A stretch of DNA of 9,276 nucleotides from Clostridia bacterium (GCA_017559885.1 JAFYQN010000157.1:1-9276), one strand, 5' to 3'; counted from the stretch's first letter, positions 1-7,373 are shown. Notes: generated from the sequence alone by a model not told the origin. A program made the numbers and translations.

Positions 1-49
1 AGAACTTAAAATTGCTCGCGATACAAAAGCAATTGTAGAAGCGCTCTAA
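1..49 (+). CDS. C-terminal end of an unidentified protein (partial)
   Basis: The codons starting at position 2 read ELKIARDTKAIVEAL and end in TAA at 47-49. The rest of the gene lies before the window. Fifteen residues are not enough to name a family. The helix-like, charged-plus-hydrophobic character fits the end of an ordinary cytoplasmic enzyme. It is a coding tail rather than chance because it ends just ahead of a Shine-Dalgarno-like AGAAAGG and a hairpin, with galK following on the same strand, but the support is limited. It is probably the gene upstream of galK in the same transcription unit. Confidence 0.5.
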   Translation, partial: ELKIARDTKAIVEAL

Positions 50-54
50 TTTTT

Positions 55-61
55 AGAAAGG
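55..61 (+). promoter_or_regulatory. Shine-Dalgarno-like AGAAAGG, candidate galK RBS displaced by a hairpin
   Basis: AGAAAGG is the only purine-rich anti-16S match between the upstream stop codon and galK. It lies 51 nt from the galK ATG at 113. If the 64-103 hairpin folds in the mRNA, the effective spacing drops to about 11 nt (62-63 plus 104-112), similar to the spacing of the other genes here. The role is inferred. Confidence 0.45.
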
Positions 62-63
62 TT

Positions 64-103
64 AAGCGGAAAACAACATCCAATGTGGGTTTGTTTTCCG
101 CTT
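64..103 (+). terminator. 13-bp perfect hairpin upstream of galK; terminator/attenuator or RBS-bridging structure
   Basis: AAGCGGAAAACAA (64-76) is perfectly complementary to TTGTTTTCCGCTT (91-103). The 14-nt loop can pair further. A T-rich run (TTTGTTT, 102-108) follows, as in an intrinsic terminator of the upstream gene. However, no -35/-10 pair is visible between the hairpin and galK, so complete termination would leave galK without a promoter. It may therefore be a partial terminator, or it may serve translation by bringing AGAAAGG close to the start codon. Confidence 0.6.
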
Positions 104-112
104 TGTTTAATA

Positions 113-1393
113 ATGAATACTGCTGAATTAAAACAAAGTATAATAAACGGCCAATTTGATAAAGAATTTACAATGCTTTACGGTGAAACCGAAATTTCTC
201 GCGCGCGTTATATTGAAGCCGTTGATGAATTTGTAAATCTTTATGGTGAAAAAGACAACGTGAGATTGTTTTCCGCGCCCGGTCGTACCGAAATCGGCGG
301 CAATCACACCGACCATCAACACGGTCTTGTACTTGCAGGTAGCGTAAATCTTGATATTATCGCTATTGTTTCTGCAAACGATAGTGGTGTAGCAAGAATT
401 AAATCAAAAGGTTATAGAATGGATGAAATCGACATTTGTGACCTTGATAAAAAGGATGAAGAAATCGGTCGCGCTCGCTCACTTGTGCGTGGTGTTTTGG
501 CGGCGTTTAAAAACGGTGGATACAACGTAGGCGGTTTTGATGCTTACACGACATCTAACGTGCTTAAAGGTTCGGGACTTTCGTCATCTGCGGCGTTTGA
601 AGTGCTTGTTTCAAATATTGTTAACGGTCTATATAACGAGCATAAAGTTGACGCTATCGGCATTGCAAAATACTCACAGTTTGCCGAGCGTGAATACTTT
701 GGTAAACCGTGTGGGCTATTGGACCAAATGGCAAGTTCGTCGGGCGGATTTACATACGCTGATTTTAATGACCCCAAAAATCCTATTGTAGAAAAAATAA
801 ATCTTGACTTGGGCGAGTCAGAACACACCCTTTGCGTTGTTGATACAGGCGGCAGTCACGCCGATTTAACCGATGATTATGCCGACATTACACTTGAATG
901 TAAAGCGGTAAGCGAGTGTTTGGGCGTAGAGTTTTTGCGCGATGCCGATGAAGATGAGTTTTATCAAAACATTGCTGCAATACGCGAAAAATGCGGTGAT
1001 AGGGCTGTGCTTAGAGCAATGCACGTTTTTGCCGAAAACAAGCGTGTTCTTACACAAAAATCAGCGCTTCGTCGTAGAGATTTTAACACATTTTTTGTGT
1101 GCGTTAAGCGTTCGGGCGAGTCATCTTATGATTTGTTACAAAACGTATATTCGCCGCATAAACCTACCGAGCAGGCAATATCTTTGGCATTGGCACTCAC
1201 AAAACAGTTTTTAAACGGTCGCGGCGCATACCGCGTACACGGCGGCGGTTTTGCAGGCACTATACAGTGTTATATACCAAACAAAATGTTTGACGATTAT
1301 AAGCAAATGATAGAAGCAGTTTTTGGTAAAAACAGTTGCGTTAAGTTGTTTGTGCGTCCTGTTGGCGGTTATGAATTAAGTGGTAATGAATAA
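113..1393 (+). CDS. galK: galactokinase (GHMP kinase family)
   Basis: This 426-residue cytoplasmic enzyme phosphorylates galactose with ATP to galactose-1-phosphate, the first committed step of the Leloir pathway. Numbered from the ATG at 113, the galactokinase signature GRTEIGGNHTDHQHG spans 57-71, the GHMP ATP-binding loop GSGLSSSAA 153-161, the probable catalytic base is Asp204 in CGLLDQMAS, and the third GHMP motif RVHGGGFAG lies at 374-382. The variant signature GGNHTDH in place of the common GEHTDY is one I associate with Clostridial galactokinases. An in-frame ATG at 83 lies inside the hairpin loop and would add ten residues encoded by terminator-like sequence. The ATG at 113 gives an N-terminus (MNTAELK) like that of relatives, so I chose it. 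No Shine-Dalgarno lies immediately upstream of 113. The stop codon shares one base with the next gene, indicating a translationally coupled operon. Confidence 0.93.
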   Translation: MNTAELKQSIINGQFDKEFTMLYGETEISRARYIEAVDEFVNLYGEKDNVRLFSAPGRTEIGGNHTDHQHGLVLAGSVNLDIIAIVSANDSGVARIKSKGYRMDEIDICDLDKKDEEIGRARSLVRGVLAAFKNGGYNVGGFDAYTTSNVLKGSGLSSSAAFEVLVSNIVNGLYNEHKVDAIGIAKYSQFAEREYFGKPCGLLDQMASSSGGFTYADFNDPKNPIVEKINLDLGESEHTLCVVDTGGSHADLTDDYADITLECKAVSECLGVEFLRDADEDEFYQNIAAIREKCGDRAVLRAMHVFAENKRVLTQKSALRRRDFNTFFVCVKRSGESSYDLLQNVYSPHKPTEQAISLALALTKQFLNGRGAYRVHGGGFAGTIQCYIPNKMFDDYKQMIEAVFGKNSCVKLFVRPVGGYELSGNE

Positions 1394-2118
1394 TGGAAAT
1401 TAAAACAAGTGAGTGGTACGGGTTTAAAAGAATTGATTTTAAGTTTAATAGTCGTGAATGCATACTTATTTTCCCTTCTAACCCAACTCAAGATAAAAAA
1501 TGGCTCTATAAAACCGAATATTTTGATGCCTTTCCTCAAATGGAAATCGAAATGCTAAAAAAGGGTTATTGTGTAGCGCATATGCAAAACACGACTCGTA
1601 TGTGTCCTGAGATTGACACCGATATGCGACCGCTTTTTTGTGAGTTTTTGATAAATGAATTTGGCTTAAATTCTAAATGCGCGCTCGTCGGTATGAGTTG
1701 CGGTGGTATGCAGGCGGTATACTTTGCTGCAAAATATCCGCAGTATGTATCATGTATTTATCTTGATGCGCCGGTCATGAACTATCTTAGTTGGCCGTTT
1801 GCATTGGGGATAGGGGAGAATGATAGTTCTAAAGAATTTATCGAAAATATGGGTATGGGTTTATCCCAAATGTTAAGTTTTAGAAACCACCCCATAGACC
1901 AAAAAGAAAAACTACTAAAGACCGGTATCCCGATAATGCTTGTCAGCGGCGACAGTGATACGGTAGTTCCGTTTTGTGAAAACGGTCAACTTTTGTGGGA
2001 TTATTACAGGGAGAACGATGCTCATATTGAAGTAATAATAAAAAAGGGTGGCGACCACCACCCGCACGGATTGCCCGATAATACACCGATTGTTGAATTT
2101 ATACAAAAACATTATTAA
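1393..2118 (+). CDS. cytoplasmic alpha/beta hydrolase, esterase-like
   Basis: This 241-residue protein has the layout of an alpha/beta hydrolase. The nucleophile elbow is GMSCGG with Ser102. The acid loop GDSDTVVP lies at 186-193, with Asp189 the likely acid (Asp187 possible). The histidine is in GGDHHPHGLPD at 219-229, probably His222. This last segment, followed by a TPIVEFI helix, resembles small prolyl-oligopeptidase-like esterases found in carbohydrate gene clusters. There is no signal peptide, so it should act inside the cell. Its ATG overlaps the galK stop as TAATG, with only a weak upstream AGTGG, so translation probably depends on ribosomes finishing galK. The pairing suggests it removes an acyl group from an imported sugar or oligosaccharide, but the substrate cannot be read from sequence. 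A peptidase or lipase role is less likely but not excluded. Confidence 0.8.
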   Translation: MEIKTSEWYGFKRIDFKFNSRECILIFPSNPTQDKKWLYKTEYFDAFPQMEIEMLKKGYCVAHMQNTTRMCPEIDTDMRPLFCEFLINEFGLNSKCALVGMSCGGMQAVYFAAKYPQYVSCIYLDAPVMNYLSWPFALGIGENDSSKEFIENMGMGLSQMLSFRNHPIDQKEKLLKTGIPIMLVSGDSDTVVPFCENGQLLWDYYRENDAHIEVIIKKGGDHHPHGLPDNTPIVEFIQKHY

Positions 2119-2156
2119 AAAAATGCTCCTCTTAAGCGAAAAGAGGGGCGTTTTTT
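2118..2156 (+). terminator. intrinsic terminator of the galK-hydrolase operon
   Basis: The stem pairs 2119-2133 with 2141-2155 around the loop AAGCGAA. It has a GC-rich core (GCTCCTCTT against AAGAGGGGC, one G-U pair) extended by an A-tract facing a run of six T. It begins right after the hydrolase stop codon. The A-tract makes it potentially bidirectional, but no gene reads into it from the right. Confidence 0.92.
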
Positions 2157-2160
2157 ATTT

Positions 2161-2199
2161 TGCAAGTAATTACTACATTTATTTGCAAGTAGTCACTAC
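2161..2199. repeat. 16-bp imperfect direct repeat with internal dyads; candidate operator pair
   Basis: TGCAAGTAATTACTAC (2161-2176) and TGCAAGTAGTCACTAC (2184-2199) match at 14 of 16 positions, 23 bp apart. Each ends in a small dyad: the second is GTAGT-C-ACTAC (perfect arms), the first GTAAT-T-ACTAC (one mismatch). The spacing is about two helical turns, as expected for tandem protein sites. They lie about 95-130 bp upstream of the -10 of the surface-protein gene, in otherwise AT-rich non-coding DNA. The regulator is unknown. Confidence 0.45.
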
Positions 2200-2292
2200 G
2201 GTTTTGTTGTTAATTTGTACAAAAAACAATACATCAATTTGTGTTATTTGGTTAAAATCCTTGTTGAAAAAAGTTTAAAAAAGATTAAAATA

Positions 2293-2298
2293 TATAAT
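2293..2298 (+). promoter_or_regulatory. -10 element (TATAAT) for the surface-protein operon
   Basis: A perfect TATAAT lies 34 bp before the start codon in an AT-rich stretch, predicting a transcript start near 2305. No good -35 sits at 16-18 bp. The nearest TTGAAA (2264-2269) is 23 bp away, so the promoter may need an activator or use an AT-rich UP-like region. The rest of the 2157-2332 intergenic region shows only the direct repeat described separately. Confidence 0.5.
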
Positions 2299-2317
2299 GT
2301 ATAAATATTTTCAAAAA

Positions 2318-2326
2318 GAAAGGTGA
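2318..2326 (+). promoter_or_regulatory. ribosome binding site of the surface-protein gene
   Basis: GAAAGGTGA matches the anti-Shine-Dalgarno, with its AGG ending 9 nt before the ATG at 2333. It fixes that ATG as the start, in agreement with the signal peptide beginning there. Confidence 0.85.
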
Positions 2327-2332
2327 TTTTAA

Positions 2333-5300
2333 ATGAGAAAAATCGCTACAAAACTTGTTAGCGCGATTCTTGTGCTTAGTCTGTTGACAGGTACTGTTTT
2401 AGGTTGCTTGTCAGTAAGCGCAGCATCGACTAACACCTATGCCATTGTTGCTGATTCAGTAGCAGCCGGCACAAAGAAAACTACAGTCGAGGTTACAATT
2501 ACCGGCGACGCTCTTACATCGGGTAGTTTTGACCTTATGTTTGGCAAGGACATAATTGACGACGTTAACTTTGACGAAAACGGTAATTACGTTACTCCAA
2601 AAAATGAAACTGTTGAAGAGTTCCGTGACCGTGATACTGACGGCAACTTTATGATTACAGGCGTTAATTATTATAAGGAAGAGACATATGAGTCTCCCAT
2701 TTATAATGCCGAAGGCGAAATAACAGGTTACGAAACAAAAACAAGAACCGTTATTGACACCGAAAAGTCTTTCAAAGAAAATACCGGTAACAAGGGTGTT
2801 TTGCTTCCTAACGCTTATGACGGTAAAGTTGGTCTTTATGATACCAAGATTGAAATTACCGGTGGTACTCGTGCCGACGGCACAGCGTTTAATATTGCTG
2901 ACTTTACAAATGCAAATTATGCTGACTTTGCTAAGGGTGAAGGCAACACAACAAACGCTATTGAAGGCGCACAAACCATTAACGGTGTTGATTATAAGTA
3001 TGTTTATAATATGACCGACGGTTACGATGAGACACATTATAACTCTAACCCGGTTAATCGTATTGAGATTACTGAAGGCGAAGAAACCAAAACAGTTATT
3101 AAGCAAGACGTAAATCTACTTGATAAGTATTACCGTGAATATACAACCGTTGACGTTGCAACTGCTAATTTGGGTTACAAGATTTCAACCGTTAGTGAAG
3201 ACAGTGTTAGTCCGGCGCACGCATATATGCAGTATGCACAGGGATTTAAGGATATAACCTATAACTCAAGCGCTGCTTATACTTCAATCACATTTACCGT
3301 TACGTTTGACTTTTCGGGCAACTGTGACCGTATCAATGCAAATGAAGGTATTGATGCCGATAAGCTAACAGGTACAACAAACGTTGACGGAGAAACAGTA
3401 AATTATAGAAATAACGATGGTCGTTGGGGTAGTGAAAACTATATTCAGTACAACGCAAAATATGCACTTAATTTTGTTGGCGACGGTTTTGTAGGTGTGG
3501 CAGAAAACAGCGCTACCAACTATTTCCACGTTCATGATGGTGTAATTGAAAATAACCGTGGTACCGATGAGCCTGTAAACAAGGCGGCTATTGACGCGCT
3601 TCTTCAAAAGAATCCTAATGCTAAAGAAGGCGTTGACTACTTTGAACTTTACAATGCAAGATGTCAAAAATGCAACCGCATTACACCTATGATTGCGGCT
3701 CCTGACCTACCTTATCAAGTATACATTTACGATGAAGCGGGCAATAGAATAGGTCAAAGACCAGCGGCCGATACCAAGGGTGTATATTCATATAATAACT
3801 TCCGTAACATTTCGGGTGTAAACGCTATATATGAAAATGATGGTACGGTTGCGCTTAACATTCACTACCCATCAAAAATGGATGGCGAGCAGATGTTTAT
3901 TACCGATGAAAACGGTATGATAATGAAGTATAGCGACATCTTAGAGGTATATGACGACAACACACAAAAACACACAGCAACTGCTTCAAACGCGGCATCT
4001 TCAAAACTTGTAGTTGACGAAAAAGAAATTGCCCGTTATGGCGATGGTATTATCAGCAGCGCTCATATGATTACCATTAGTGGTTTTTCGGCTGCCGATA
4101 TTGATAAAACACTCTACGTTGCAAGATATACTCCATCAAGTAGCACAGAGACTCAGCTTATGGGTATTACCCATATGATTTCAGTAAGAGATTATCTTAA
4201 CGAAGTAATCAAAAACGAAGAAAACACTCAGGAAGACAAACTTGTTGCGGCTGCTCTTTTAAACTATGCAAACGCTTCAACAACAGCGCTCGGCACAAAG
4301 AAGGAAGAAAATCCAAAGGTTATTCCTACCGAGATTGATTTGCTTGAGTTTGGTGATTATCTTAAAAAAGCAGGTTCAACAAGCACATATTATGACACTA
4401 AAGTTGCCGATAACGGCGAAACAGGCGCCGAGGATGACCCAATTATAATCGACTCTGCCGAAGAACTTGTTTACCTATGTAAAGCATCTGGCAACGAAAC
4501 TTACGGTAAATATTACAAGGTTGCCGATAACATTCTTGCATTTGATCTTTCAAAGGGTAATCTTGATTTTGACGGCACCCTTGCTGACAACCTTGCTAAA
4601 ATTCAAGGGTCTGGTAAAAACCATTCAGGTAATACACCCGGCTTCCAAGGTCACTTTGACGGTAATGGCGCTACAGTTTACGGCGCATGGGGTAGTAATA
4701 CGTCAGCATCGAATTATTCAGGTCTTTTCTCTTGCGCACAGGGTGATGTTACAATTAAAAACATTAATGTTAAGTTATCATCCTTTACCGGTAAAATTTC
4801 AGCCGGTGGTATTGTTGGTTACTATATGGGCGAAGGTAATTTCACAAGCAATACAACTCTTACCATCGAAAACTGCTCTGTAACTGATTGCCATATTGAA
4901 GTTACAGGTACGGGTTACGGCTATGGTGTAGGTGCTATAGTGGGTAGAGTAAATTGTCCATCCGGTTACAAAGATGTAAATGACGAAGATAAGGATGGTA
5001 GTACAACCGATACGGTTTATGTAAATAATAAGGCAAACATTAAAAACTGCTACGTAAATCTTGATGAAAAGTATTTTGTTTCTAAAGCAGAAGATGGTGT
5101 ACAGGAAAGCGGCGAGCGTGTTTGCCATGGCGGTGTAGTAGGTGTTGCCGGTTCAAATGCGCTAATGGTGAGCAACTGTGTTGTTATTGGTATTACTCCT
5201 TACGCAACAAGCGAAAGCACATCTTATAACGACGTTCAACACTCAGGTCTTGAAAGTCACTTTACAAACGTTTACACAACAAGCGATGTTGCAATAACAG

Positions 5301-7231
5301 GCGTTTATCTTGGCGGCACATTGACCAACCGCAACTTCACAGGCAAAGTAATCCCACTTACCGATGCTCAGCTTAAAGGTCTTACTGCAAAAGATAATAT
5401 GTCAAAACTTAACTGGGATACTATATGGTGCGCAAATGATGGCGACTATCCATCACTTTATGCCCCATACAATATCCCTGAAGTAGAACCCAAAACAATC
5501 TATTGGGATGGTTCCGGTACAAAAACAGCTCCTACAGAAGGTAGCGGTACTAAAGATGATCCATATATCATATATACTGTAGCTGAACTTGCCTATATCT
5601 TTGGTCAGACCAGAGATAATTACAAAATTACTGATGGTAAATACTATAAGATTTCTGATACTATTGCAAATATTGTGTTGCAACCAGAAACTTACGGCGC
5701 TGAAATTATGGCGCTTAAAAATGCCGCTGAAACCAAGGCGTATTTTGAAGCAAATGCATCAAAACTTAAGAAATGGACCACCTACGGTTGGGAAAGTTCA
5801 ACATTCTGTGGTGATATAGACTTTAACGGCGTTACCATTTATGGTATTTATCAAACGTCAACAAATAACACCGGTCTTATATCTAATATAGATGGCGGCG
5901 CTGCAATCCACAACGTTACTATTAAAAACTCTTATATGACAAGTTCAGGTACTTGGAATGCAAGTAAAAATCAACAAGACTATTACCAAGTGGCTGTAGT
6001 TGCTGGTGTTTCTAACGGTGATAATTACGGCAAGAAAGTAAAAGGTATCGTTTGGTTTGATAGCATTACAATTGCTAACAACTATCTTTATAACACTTCT
6101 GATTCGCACGATCGTTCTGGTGTGCTTATGGGTGCGGCAAGTGACTGTGTGTACACAGATAATTGCTTTGTATACGGTAATGATGCGACCTATGGCGCAG
6201 GTGTGAATATGCCACTTATCGGTACTGCTAGCAACTCTGTACCAAGCACGGTAAAGGGACCTGATGGACTTGTGACTAAAATTGACGCAACAAATAATGG
6301 TGAAAATTTACACTTTAACATGGTTCGTAACAGCATTATTTTAGGATGCAATCCTTATGATGCAAAACAGGGTACAGGTAGCCGTTTTAATGATGCAAGA
6401 GCATTCCAAAACGTATATACCGATGCCCAAACTACAAACGTTCAGTTTACAAACGAGAAAAAGACATTTACCCCTGCGCAACTTACACGCATTAGTGCTA
6501 ATGAAATTGTAGGTCTTGATGCAAAAGAGGTTATGCCACTTCTTGACTGGAACAACGCGCTTACCAATCCTGATGGTGCGTGGTATTGCAGTTATATCGG
6601 TATGCCTTCACTTACTCCTCTTAACGAGACTGTTGCTGATGTATTGCCTGAATATTCAGGCATATACAATTCTTTGGAATTTGTAGAAGATAGATATAAC
6701 AACGCAGACAACGGCATCATTTATGAAGATGACGGTACTATGAAATTTGGTGTATACGCTACATCAATCAACCTTAGTTCTAAACCATATATGTCATTTG
6801 CGTTTGCATTCCACGGTGATTACAAGACAAATCGTGATAAGATTAAGGTTAGATTTACCTATACCTTAAATGGTACAGAACATACTGTAGAAGGAAATGC
6901 TATTCCTGTAGCAACCGATGCTAATGGCGATGGCAAAATTGACGATATTAAAAACGTAAATGGTTGGACTAATCGTTTCTCGGCAGGTAGATATCACACG
7001 TATAGATTTACCGATTTGCCGATAGGAGCTATCGCAAGCGACATTAAGGTAGAAGCGTCTTATGATGGTGGCGAATGGTTAAACTTCGGCACATTTAGCA
7101 TAGGTGGTTTGGGTTACGAATTTGAACAGTCAAATGCTGTAACACCTGATGACTATTACACCAAACGCGCAGAAGCTGTAAAGGCGCTTATGGCTTATGC
7201 ATACGCACTTCAAACTCGCTACGGCGCATAA
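2333..7231 (+). CDS. large secreted multidomain surface protein with two beta-helix (GLUG-like) modules
   Basis: This 1632-residue exported protein has unknown function. Residues 1-31 form a signal peptide (Arg/Lys, hydrophobic 8-24, then SVSAAS); TVLGC at 21-25 also fits a lipobox. Residues ~34-395 are beta-rich and begin like a cohesin-fold region (YAIVADSVAAGTKKTTVEVT, then GSFDLMFG) with long inserts. His399/His401 and Cys444/Cys447 could bind a metal. Residues ~455-652 form a domain ending in SVRDYLNEV...LLNYANAS, like the SVxxY...LLxYGAAAQ ending of many gut-Clostridia surface proteins. Two modules (~698-1045 and ~1070-1430) start with GAEDDPIII or GSGTKDDPYII and end in AQL...W...PSL, as in GLUG-type right-handed beta-helices. 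The C-terminal domain has one Ca-loop (DANGDGKIDD, 1529-1538) and ends VKALMAYAYALQ. There is no LPXTG, sortase tail or paired dockerin. Adhesion or glycan binding is likely; a lyase is possible, but I see no catalytic motif. Confidence 0.85.
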   Translation: MRKIATKLVSAILVLSLLTGTVLGCLSVSAASTNTYAIVADSVAAGTKKTTVEVTITGDALTSGSFDLMFGKDIIDDVNFDENGNYVTPKNETVEEFRDRDTDGNFMITGVNYYKEETYESPIYNAEGEITGYETKTRTVIDTEKSFKENTGNKGVLLPNAYDGKVGLYDTKIEITGGTRADGTAFNIADFTNANYADFAKGEGNTTNAIEGAQTINGVDYKYVYNMTDGYDETHYNSNPVNRIEITEGEETKTVIKQDVNLLDKYYREYTTVDVATANLGYKISTVSEDSVSPAHAYMQYAQGFKDITYNSSAAYTSITFTVTFDFSGNCDRINANEGIDADKLTGTTNVDGETVNYRNNDGRWGSENYIQYNAKYALNFVGDGFVGVAENSATNYFHVHDGVIENNRGTDEPVNKAAIDALLQKNPNAKEGVDYFELYNARCQKCNRITPMIAAPDLPYQVYIYDEAGNRIGQRPAADTKGVYSYNNFRNISGVNAIYENDGTVALNIHYPSKMDGEQMFITDENGMIMKYSDILEVYDDNTQKHTATASNAASSKLVVDEKEIARYGDGIISSAHMITISGFSAADIDKTLYVARYTPSSSTETQLMGITHMISVRDYLNEVIKNEENTQEDKLVAAALLNYANASTTALGTKKEENPKVIPTEIDLLEFGDYLKKAGSTSTYYDTKVADNGETGAEDDPIIIDSAEELVYLCKASGNETYGKYYKVADNILAFDLSKGNLDFDGTLADNLAKIQGSGKNHSGNTPGFQGHFDGNGATVYGAWGSNTSASNYSGLFSCAQGDVTIKNINVKLSSFTGKISAGGIVGYYMGEGNFTSNTTLTIENCSVTDCHIEVTGTGYGYGVGAIVGRVNCPSGYKDVNDEDKDGSTTDTVYVNNKANIKNCYVNLDEKYFVSKAEDGVQESGERVCHGGVVGVAGSNALMVSNCVVIGITPYATSESTSYNDVQHSGLESHFTNVYTTSDVAITGVYLGGTLTNRNFTGKVIPLTDAQLKGLTAKDNMSKLNWDTIWCANDGDYPSLYAPYNIPEVEPKTIYWDGSGTKTAPTEGSGTKDDPYIIYTVAELAYIFGQTRDNYKITDGKYYKISDTIANIVLQPETYGAEIMALKNAAETKAYFEANASKLKKWTTYGWESSTFCGDIDFNGVTIYGIYQTSTNNTGLISNIDGGAAIHNVTIKNSYMTSSGTWNASKNQQDYYQVAVVAGVSNGDNYGKKVKGIVWFDSITIANNYLYNTSDSHDRSGVLMGAASDCVYTDNCFVYGNDATYGAGVNMPLIGTASNSVPSTVKGPDGLVTKIDATNNGENLHFNMVRNSIILGCNPYDAKQGTGSRFNDARAFQNVYTDAQTTNVQFTNEKKTFTPAQLTRISANEIVGLDAKEVMPLLDWNNALTNPDGAWYCSYIGMPSLTPLNETVADVLPEYSGIYNSLEFVEDRYNNADNGIIYEDDGTMKFGVYATSINLSSKPYMSFAFAFHGDYKTNRDKIKVRFTYTLNGTEHTVEGNAIPVATDANGDGKIDDIKNVNGWTNRFSAGRYHTYRFTDLPIGAIASDIKVEASYDGGEWLNFGTFSIGGLGYEFEQSNAVTPDDYYTKRAEAVKALMAYAYALQTRYGA

Positions 7232-7240
7232 CGATAATAT

Positions 7241-7250
7241 AAAAGGAGAG
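7241..7250 (+). promoter_or_regulatory. strong RBS of the 37-residue peptide gene
   Basis: AAAAGGAGAG contains AAGGAG ending 11 nt before the ATG at 7260. It is among the best Shine-Dalgarno matches in the window and is the main reason to accept the very short gene after it. Confidence 0.8.
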
Positions 7251-7259
7251 ATTTAAGCT

Positions 7260-7373
7260 ATGTTTAAAAAAGCAGAAATAGAAATCTACGAATTACAACT
7301 TAATGATATTATCGTTACAAGCGAACCCTGGTGGGGCGACGATGAGGATGATATCTTTAACGAAGGCGAATAA
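7260..7373 (+). CDS. 37-residue acidic peptide, function unknown
   Basis: The ATG at 7260 opens a 37-codon frame. It reads MFKKAEIEIYELQLNDIIV, then TSEPWWGDDEDDIFNEGE, and ends in TAA. It starts 28 bp after the large surface-protein gene, has a strong RBS and ends 6 bp before an intrinsic terminator, so it looks like the last gene of that operon. The N-terminal third is a short alternating beta-like segment with lysines. A conserved-looking DIIVTS centre follows, then PWWG and a tail with eight acidic residues in the last twelve. It has no cysteine, signal peptide or membrane segment. I recall many short Clostridial peptides of the form (K)PEIE...DVI.TS plus an acidic or Trp-containing tail, often unannotated, and this one fits. 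Their role is not known to me. A RiPP precursor, a chaperone or export helper, or a regulator are all guesses; no maturation enzyme is visible. Confidence 0.75.
   Translation: MFKKAEIEIYELQLNDIIVTSEPWWGDDEDDIFNEGE

Noticed and set aside
83..112. Earlier in-frame ATG for galactokinase adding ten residues
   Set aside because: The codons lie in the loop and 3' arm of the hairpin, there is no RBS at the right distance, and the N-terminus from 113 matches the family better.
2212..2242. AATTTGT repeated at 2212-2218 and 2236-2242
   Set aside because: A seven-base AT-rich match is expected by chance in this intergenic region, and no dyad or promoter relation is clear.
2048..2278. 76-codon frame overlapping the end of the hydrolase and the terminator
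   Set aside because: It runs through the hairpin terminator and AT-rich intergenic DNA, has no RBS, and gives a low-complexity translation.
2456..3106. 216-codon open frame on the - strand inside the surface-protein gene
   Set aside because: The translation is a Cys/Phe/Val/Ile-rich string typical of the complement of a coding sequence. It has no RBS and lies fully under a well-supported gene.
3365..5128. Other open frames antisense or out of frame within the surface-protein gene (for example 3365-3667, 4467-4883, 4799-5128)
   Set aside because: They lack RBSs, show no recognisable motif, and are explained as shadows of the large reading frame.
6917..6946. Dockerin module suggested by DANGDGKIDD
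   Set aside because: Only one Ca-binding loop is present and the second repeat and linker helices are missing, so this is a single Ca-loop inside another domain.
7260..7373. Small peptide as a bacteriocin or lanthipeptide precursor
   Set aside because: It has no Cys, no GG leader site, and no modification, transport or immunity gene in the window. Only an unknown-function call is justified.
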